NCBI GenBank assembly: GCA_007121755.1
Contig: SKJZ01000256.1
Location: 1 to 11,064 of the forward strand
DNA: 11,064 nt
Source: Halorhodospira sp.
GTDB taxonomy: Bacteria; Pseudomonadota; Gammaproteobacteria; Nitrococcales; Halorhodospiraceae
Reading direction: 5' to 3'
Shown here: positions 7,456 to 11,064 of the stretch, one piece after another
Layout of the letters: every line of letters begins with the position of its first letter
Position numbering within the stretch: the stretch's first letter is position 1
Program-made: the position numbers and the translations under genes
Notes under the pieces: generated by a model
Told to the model about the DNA's origin: nothing
The model's database searches: none
Seen by the model: only the letters and a program-made list of their open reading frames with translations

Positions 7456-8543
7456 GCGGCGACGCCGCCCGCCCCGTCCTGATTGCCGCCGGCGGTACCG
7501 GCGGGCACGTCTACCCGGCGTTGGCCACCGCCCGGGAGTTGGCCGACCGGTCCGTCCCGGTAGTCTGGCTCGGCACCAAGGCCGGCCTCGAGGGGCGCGT
7601 GTTGCCGGGCACCGGGATTGTCGTGGAGTGGCTGGAGATCGCCGCTCTGCGTGGCAAAGGGTGGCTGGGATGGCTCACGGGGCCGTGGCGCCTCGTCAAA
7701 GCGGTTCTCGCCGCCCGCCGCGTGATTCGGCGGCGTCGGCCGCGCGCCGTGCTCGGCCTGGGCGGGTACGTGGCCGCCCCGGCGGGGATCGCCGCGCGCA
7801 TGGCCGGGGTGCCGTTGGTCATCCACGAGCAGAACGCGGTGCCCGGCCTCGCCAACCGGCTGTCGGCCCGCTGGGCCGCCCGGATTCTCACCGGCTTCCC
7901 CGGCGCCTTCAGCGGCGCCGCCGAGTGGGTCGGAAATCCGGTCCGTTCCGAGATCGCCGCGTTGCCGCCGCCCGAGACCCGCATGGCGGCGCGGACCGGC
8001 CGCCCCCGCCTGTTGGTGTTGGGAGGGAGTCAGGGGGCGTTGGCGCTCAACCGCGCAGTCCCGGCGGCGGTGGCCGCGCTTGCGGTCGAGCGGCGGCCGG
8101 AGATTCTGCACCAAGCCGGGGCCGCGACCGTGGAGCGCGCGCGCGCGGCGTATCGGGAGGCCGGTGTGGAGGCCGATGTTGTGGAGTTCATCGAAGAGAT
8201 GGACCGGGCCTATGCCGGGGCCGATCTGGTGGTGGCCAGGGCGGGGGCGCTGACGATTGCCGAATTGGCCGCGGCGGGCGTGGGCGCGGTCTTCGTCCCG
8301 TTGCCGTGGGCCGCCGACGACCACCAAACCGCCAACGCCCGTTTCCTGGCCGCCGCCGGGGCGGCCGAGGTGCTGCCCCAGAAGGATCTGGAGGAGGGCG
8401 CGTTGGCGGACTTGCTCGCCGGCTTGTTGGCCGACCGGGAACGCTTGCTGCGGATGGCCGTTGCCGCCAGGGGGTTGGCCCGCCCCGATGCGGCGAGCCG
8501 GGTCGCCGACGCCTGCTTGGAGGTCTCCGATAATGACGAGTGA
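7452..8543 (+). CDS. murG: UDP-GlcNAc:lipid I N-acetylglucosaminyltransferase MurG
   Basis: Peripheral membrane GT-B glycosyltransferase on the cytoplasmic face; it adds GlcNAc to lipid I to give lipid II, the substrate flipped out and used by FtsW/FtsI. It has 363 residues (E. coli 355). The N-terminal acceptor domain shows the glycine-rich loop GGTGGHVYPALA (14-25), GLGGYVAAP (102-110) and HEQNAVPG (125-132). The C-terminal UDP-GlcNAc domain has GNPVR (161-165), GGSQGA (191-196), RAGALTIAELAAAG (263-276) and PLPWAADDHQTANA (284-297). The basic/hydrophobic patch around 68-99 fits membrane association. The open frame extends far upstream, but the ATG at 7452 forms an ATGA overlap with ftsW, has GAGGAGG before it and starts just before the first glycine-rich loop. 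It overlaps murC by 11 bases. Confidence 0.97.
   Translation: MSGDAARPVLIAAGGTGGHVYPALATARELADRSVPVVWLGTKAGLEGRVLPGTGIVVEWLEIAALRGKGWLGWLTGPWRLVKAVLAARRVIRRRRPRAVLGLGGYVAAPAGIAARMAGVPLVIHEQNAVPGLANRLSARWAARILTGFPGAFSGAAEWVGNPVRSEIAALPPPETRMAARTGRPRLLVLGGSQGALALNRAVPAAVAALAVERRPEILHQAGAATVERARAAYREAGVEADVVEFIEEMDRAYAGADLVVARAGALTIAELAAAGVGAVFVPLPWAADDHQTANARFLAAAGAAEVLPQKDLEEGALADLLAGLLADRERLLRMAVAARGLARPDAASRVADACLEVSDNDE
8135..8147. repeat. Alternating GC dinucleotide tract in murG
   Basis: Thirteen bases of strictly alternating G and C inside murG, coding for part of the helix around residues 228-233. Such tracts can adopt Z-DNA and can slip in replication or sequencing. Here the reading frame is intact on both sides. 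Confidence 0.7.
8519..8524 (+). promoter_or_regulatory. Ribosome binding site of murC
   Basis: GGAGGT, eight bases before the ATG at 8533 and inside the last codons of murG. It selects this start within an open frame that reaches back to 8257. Confidence 0.6.
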
Positions 8544-9990
8544 CCGGCCACGCCATCTCAAGGCCGCACCGCCCACCGGTCCGGGCGCCTTCGGCCACGT
8601 CCGCCGCATCCACTTCGTGGGCATCGGCGGCGCGGGTATGGGCGGGATCGCCGAGGTGCTGCACAACCTCGGCTTTACCGTGACCGGCTCCGATATTCAG
8701 GAGGGCGCGGTGGTCCGCCGCCTGCGCGATCTCGGTGTGCCGGTGGCGGTGGGGCACGCGAGCGAAAACGTGGCGGGCGCCGACGCGGTGGTCACCTCCA
8801 CCGCCGTGGGGGACGACAATGAAGAGGTCGCCGCGGCGCGCGAGGCCCGCATTCCGGTGGTGCCGCGGGCGGAGATGCTGGCCGAGTTGATGCGCTTCCG
8901 CCACGGCATCGCGGTTGCGGGTACCCACGGGAAGACGACGACCACCTCCCTGGTGGCCAGTTGCATGGCGGAAGGGGGGCTCGACCCAACCTTCGTGATC
9001 GGTGGGCGCCTGGTCAGCGCCGGCGCCCATGCGCGGTTGGGGACAGGGCACTATCTGGTGGCCGAGGCCGACGAGAGCGACGCCTCGTTCCTCTACCTGA
9101 AGCCGGTGATCGCCGCCGTCACCAACATCGACGCCGATCACCTCGGCACCTACGGCGGCGATTTCGATCAACTCCGCCGAACCTTCGCCGCCTTCCTGCA
9201 CCACCTGCCGTTTTACGGCCTCGCCGTGCTCTGCGCCGACGATGACGAGTTGCGGGCGCTGCGGCGCGATCTCACCCGCCCGGTGCGGACCTACGGCTTC
9301 GCCGACGACGCCGATGTGCGGGGCGAGGCCGTGACCACGATGGGCCGCCGCACCGCCTTTCGCGTGGTGGAGGACGGCGGCGAGCCGTTCGATGTCGAAC
9401 TCAATCTGCCGGGACGCCATAACGTGCAGAACGCCTTGGCTGCCATTGCCCTGGCGCGGGATGTCGGGGTCGATGTTCCGTCGATACAGCGGGCGCTCTC
9501 ATCTTTTCAGGGTATCGGGCGGCGCTTCCAGTCCTACGGCGATCTGGCCGTGAAGGGTGGTGCGGCAACGTTGGTGGACGACTACGGCCACCACCCGCGG
9601 GAGGTGGCGGCCACGGTAACCGCCGCTCGGGACGCTTGGCCGGATCGCCGCGTAGTGGTCGTCTTTCAGCCCCACCGATACTCCCGCACGCGGGATCTCT
9701 TCGAGGATTTCGCCCGGGTGCTGGCCGCCACCGACGCGCTTCTGCTTTGCGAGGTCTACGCTGCCGGCGAGCAGCCGCTACCCGGCGCCGACGGCCGCGC
9801 TTTGGCGGCGGCCGTGCGGGCGCGTGGTGGGGCGCAGCCGGTTTTCGTCGAGAGTGTCGACGAGTTGCCGGCACTCCTGGAACACCTTGTCCGGCCCGGC
9901 GATGTGATTTTGACCCTCGGCGCGGGAAGCATCGGCGCCGTGCCGCAACGCCTGGTCGACCACTTCGGGCGCGTGGAGGATCGATCATGA
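8533..9990 (+). CDS. murC: UDP-N-acetylmuramate:L-alanine ligase MurC
   Basis: First of the four cytoplasmic Mur ligases; it adds L-Ala to UDP-MurNAc, the product of the neighbouring MurB. It has 485 residues (E. coli 491). The N-terminal domain carries the nucleotide-binding HFVGIGGAGMGGIAEVL (27-43). The central domain has the P-loop GTHGKTTTTSL (130-140), whose His is the MurC hallmark, EADESDASF (178-186) and TNIDADHLGTYGGDF (197-211). The C-terminal domain begins near RHNVQNALAA (295-304) and has YGHHPREV (351-358), FQPHRYSRT (378-386) and GAGSIG (463-468). An N-terminal lead of about 20 residues before VRRIHFVG is similar to that of E. coli MurC. The start at 8533 is supported by GGAGGT and overlaps murG by 11 bases; the stop overlaps murB by four (ATGA). 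Confidence 0.97.
   Translation: MTSDRPRHLKAAPPTGPGAFGHVRRIHFVGIGGAGMGGIAEVLHNLGFTVTGSDIQEGAVVRRLRDLGVPVAVGHASENVAGADAVVTSTAVGDDNEEVAAAREARIPVVPRAEMLAELMRFRHGIAVAGTHGKTTTTSLVASCMAEGGLDPTFVIGGRLVSAGAHARLGTGHYLVAEADESDASFLYLKPVIAAVTNIDADHLGTYGGDFDQLRRTFAAFLHHLPFYGLAVLCADDDELRALRRDLTRPVRTYGFADDADVRGEAVTTMGRRTAFRVVEDGGEPFDVELNLPGRHNVQNALAAIALARDVGVDVPSIQRALSSFQGIGRRFQSYGDLAVKGGAATLVDDYGHHPREVAATVTAARDAWPDRRVVVVFQPHRYSRTRDLFEDFARVLAATDALLLCEVYAAGEQPLPGADGRALAAAVRARGGAQPVFVESVDELPALLEHLVRPGDVILTLGAGSIGAVPQRLVDHFGRVEDRS
9975..9979 (+). promoter_or_regulatory. Ribosome binding site of murB (favours ATG 9987)
   Basis: GGAGG inside the end of murC, seven bases before the ATG at 9987 and ten before a second ATG at 9990. 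Spacing favours the first, which also forms the ATGA overlap with the murC stop. Confidence 0.6.
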
Positions 9991-10892
9991 TGGCCGCTAC
10001 GCTGCAACGCGCTCGTGTGAAGCCGGGCGAGTTGAGAGAGGACGAGCCCATGGACCGCTACACCACTTGGCGGGTGGGCGGCCCGGCGAAACGCCTCTAC
10101 CGCCCGGCCGGCGTGGGGGATCTGGCCGCCTTTCTGGCGTCTCTGCCGGCCGGCGAGCAGGTTTACTGGTGCGGATTGGGCAGCAATCTGCTGGTGCGGG
10201 ACGGTGGCATCGACGGCACGGTGATCGTGACCCAGGGCGGTCTCGACGCACTGACCTTCGATGGTCGATCGGTGCGTGCCGAGGCCGGCGTGGCGTGCGC
10301 GCGCCTGGCCAGAGCGGCGGTTCGCCGCAGCCTCGGCGGGGTGGAGTTCCTGGCCGGCATTCCCGGCACTGTCGGCGGGGCGTTGACGCTCAACGCCGGG
10401 GCCTTCGGCGGAGAGACCTGGGAGCGCGTAACCGAGGTGGAGACAGTGGATCGGAGCGGGTCTCTTCGCCGCCGGCCCCCTGAAGACTACGCCGTTGGCT
10501 ATCGGCAGGTCGCCGGCCCGGAGGCCGAGTGGTTCGTGGCCGCCACCTGGCGACTGAAGGCGGACAACGCGGCGGCCATGCGCGAACGGATGCAAGCGCT
10601 GCTGAAACGCCGCAACGCCACCCAGCCGGTGGGTCGCCCGACCTGCGGATCGGTCTTCCGCAATCCGCCGGGGGATCACGCCGCGCGGTTGATCGAAGCG
10701 GCCGGTTTGAAGGGCGAACGGCGGGGAGGCGCTTACGTCTCGTCTCGCCACGCCAATTTCATCGTCAATGAGGGCCGGTCCGCGGCGGATATTGAGGCCC
10801 TTATCCGCGGCGTGCAGCAGCGCGTGCAAGCGGCCCACGGGGTCGTCTTGGAGCCCGAAGTCCATATTGTCGGTGAGGAGGCGCGGTCATGA
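9987..10892 (+). CDS. murB: UDP-N-acetylenolpyruvoylglucosamine reductase MurB (short, type II-like)
   Basis: FAD- and NADPH-dependent cytoplasmic enzyme that reduces the enolpyruvyl ether to UDP-MurNAc, the substrate of MurC encoded just upstream. It has 301 residues, clearly shorter than E. coli type I MurB (342) and like type II enzymes such as that of S. aureus. Motifs: YTTWRVGGPA (25-34), the FAD-binding GLGSNLLVRDGGIDG (63-77), GIPGTVGGALTLNAGAFGGE (124-143), YR at 172-173, and KRRNATQPVGRPTCGSVFRNP (207-227), in which S222 is the expected proton donor. SSRHANFIVN (252-261) and the C-terminal LEPEVHIVG (288-296) follow. The Ser usual two residues after the conserved Arg is Val (YRQV). 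ATG at 9990 is an alternative start one codon later. It overlaps ddl by four bases. Presence between murC and ddl, unlike in E. coli, places UDP-MurNAc formation in the same transcription unit. Confidence 0.96.
   Translation: MMAATLQRARVKPGELREDEPMDRYTTWRVGGPAKRLYRPAGVGDLAAFLASLPAGEQVYWCGLGSNLLVRDGGIDGTVIVTQGGLDALTFDGRSVRAEAGVACARLARAAVRRSLGGVEFLAGIPGTVGGALTLNAGAFGGETWERVTEVETVDRSGSLRRRPPEDYAVGYRQVAGPEAEWFVAATWRLKADNAAAMRERMQALLKRRNATQPVGRPTCGSVFRNPPGDHAARLIEAAGLKGERRGGAYVSSRHANFIVNEGRSAADIEALIRGVQQRVQAAHGVVLEPEVHIVGEEARS
10875..10881 (+). promoter_or_regulatory. Ribosome binding site of ddl
   Basis: GAGGAGG, seven bases before the ATG at 10889 and inside the end of murB. It is the same sequence and spacing as at the ftsW/murG junction. 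It favours this ATG over the in-frame ATG two codons later (10895). Confidence 0.6.
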
Positions 10893-11064
10893 GTATGCCG
10901 TTGGAGCCGTCGGCGGCCGGCAAAGTCGTTGTCCTCCTGGGCGGAACCTCCGCCGAGCGGGAGATTTCGCTGAAAAGCGGGAACGCCGTTCTCGCGGCGT
11001 TGCAGCGCCAAGGCTTCGATGCCCATCCCTTCGATCCGGCCGACGGTGCGTGGGAGGAGTTGCG
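10889..11064 (+). CDS. ddl: D-alanine--D-alanine ligase Ddl, 5' part
   Basis: ATP-grasp cytoplasmic enzyme that joins two D-Ala to make the dipeptide used by MurF. Only 58 codons plus two bases are inside; the gene runs off the right edge. The stretch GKVVVLLGGTSAEREISLKS (11-30) is the characteristic N-terminal signature of DdlB-type ligases, with E23 at the position of E. coli DdlB Glu15, which contacts the substrate. An eight-residue extension precedes it relative to E. coli DdlB. The ATG overlaps the murB stop (ATGA). The catalytic and ATP-binding parts cannot be checked. Position after murC and murB fits ddlB of the dcw cluster, with ftsQ, ftsA and ftsZ expected beyond. Confidence 0.93.
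   Translation, partial: MSMPLEPSAAGKVVVLLGGTSAEREISLKSGNAVLAALQRQGFDAHPFDPADGAWEEL

Noticed and set aside
7338..8666. Long open frame on the minus strand (about 440 codons) opposite murG
   Set aside because: It lies wholly opposite well-supported genes. Its translation is rich in Arg, Gly, Pro and His with no recognisable domain, as expected for antisense frames in GC-rich coding DNA.
8188..9420. Minus-strand open frame of about 410 codons opposite murG/murC
   Set aside because: Low-complexity translation dominated by Arg, Pro, Gly and His, no motif, and antisense to MurC motifs that are certain.
9636..9986. Possible 117-codon N-terminal extension of MurB
   Set aside because: It is a frame-shadow of murC with biased composition. 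The start at 9987 has a ribosome site and gives the family length.
9756..10865. Minus-strand open frame of about 369 codons opposite murC/murB
   Set aside because: Same reasoning: no domain, biased composition, and full overlap with conserved MurB coding sequence.
1..11064. A hidden novel system, such as a toxin-antitoxin, phage defence or mobile element
   Set aside because: Every base belongs to a known cell-wall or division gene. No gene is broken, inserted or unfamiliar, and no repeats or integration signs were seen.

Overview
The window is a stretch of the classical division and cell-wall (dcw) cluster of a high-GC bacterium. It reads entirely on the + strand as ftsI (3' part) - murE - murF - mraY - murD - ftsW - murG - murC - murB - ddl (5' end). 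These genes encode the cytoplasmic Mur ligases, the lipid I and lipid II enzymes, UDP-MurNAc formation by MurB, the first residues of D-Ala-D-Ala ligase, and the septal SEDS/PBP pair FtsW and FtsI. Only the reading frames of these ten genes are supported. There is no gap above a few bases, no RNA gene, mobile element, CRISPR array or convincing internal terminator.

The gene order ftsI-murE-murF-mraY-murD-ftsW-murG-murC-ddl is the proteobacterial one. The E. coli-like N-termini of MraY and Ddl and the meso-diaminopimelate signature DNPR in MurE fit a Gram-negative bacterium, most likely a GC-rich gammaproteobacterium (for example the Ectothiorhodospiraceae/Chromatiales type). The genus cannot be fixed from the sequence alone. 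murB between murC and ddl differs from E. coli, where murB lies elsewhere, but this arrangement is common in other bacteria.

Layout: 1-944 is the transpeptidase half of FtsI. 941-3822 holds MurE and MurF, which add meso-DAP and D-Ala-D-Ala. 3823-4908 is MraY (lipid I synthesis). 4908-6272 is MurD (D-Glu addition). 6265-7455 is FtsW (septal glycan polymerase). 7452-8543 is MurG (lipid II). 8533-9990 is MurC (L-Ala addition). 9987-10892 is MurB (UDP-MurNAc reductase). 10889 to the end is the start of Ddl, which makes the D-Ala-D-Ala used by MurF. All nine junctions overlap by 1-13 bases or abut exactly, all nine visible stop codons are TGA, and each start has a purine-rich Shine-Dalgarno sequence inside the previous gene. 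The block is therefore almost certainly one translationally coupled polycistron whose promoter and terminator lie outside the window.

I found no new biological system here. The findings are modest: extreme gene packing, a short type II-like MurB, a few substitutions in family motifs, a perfect 9-bp hairpin inside ftsW and a short GC-alternating tract in murG.
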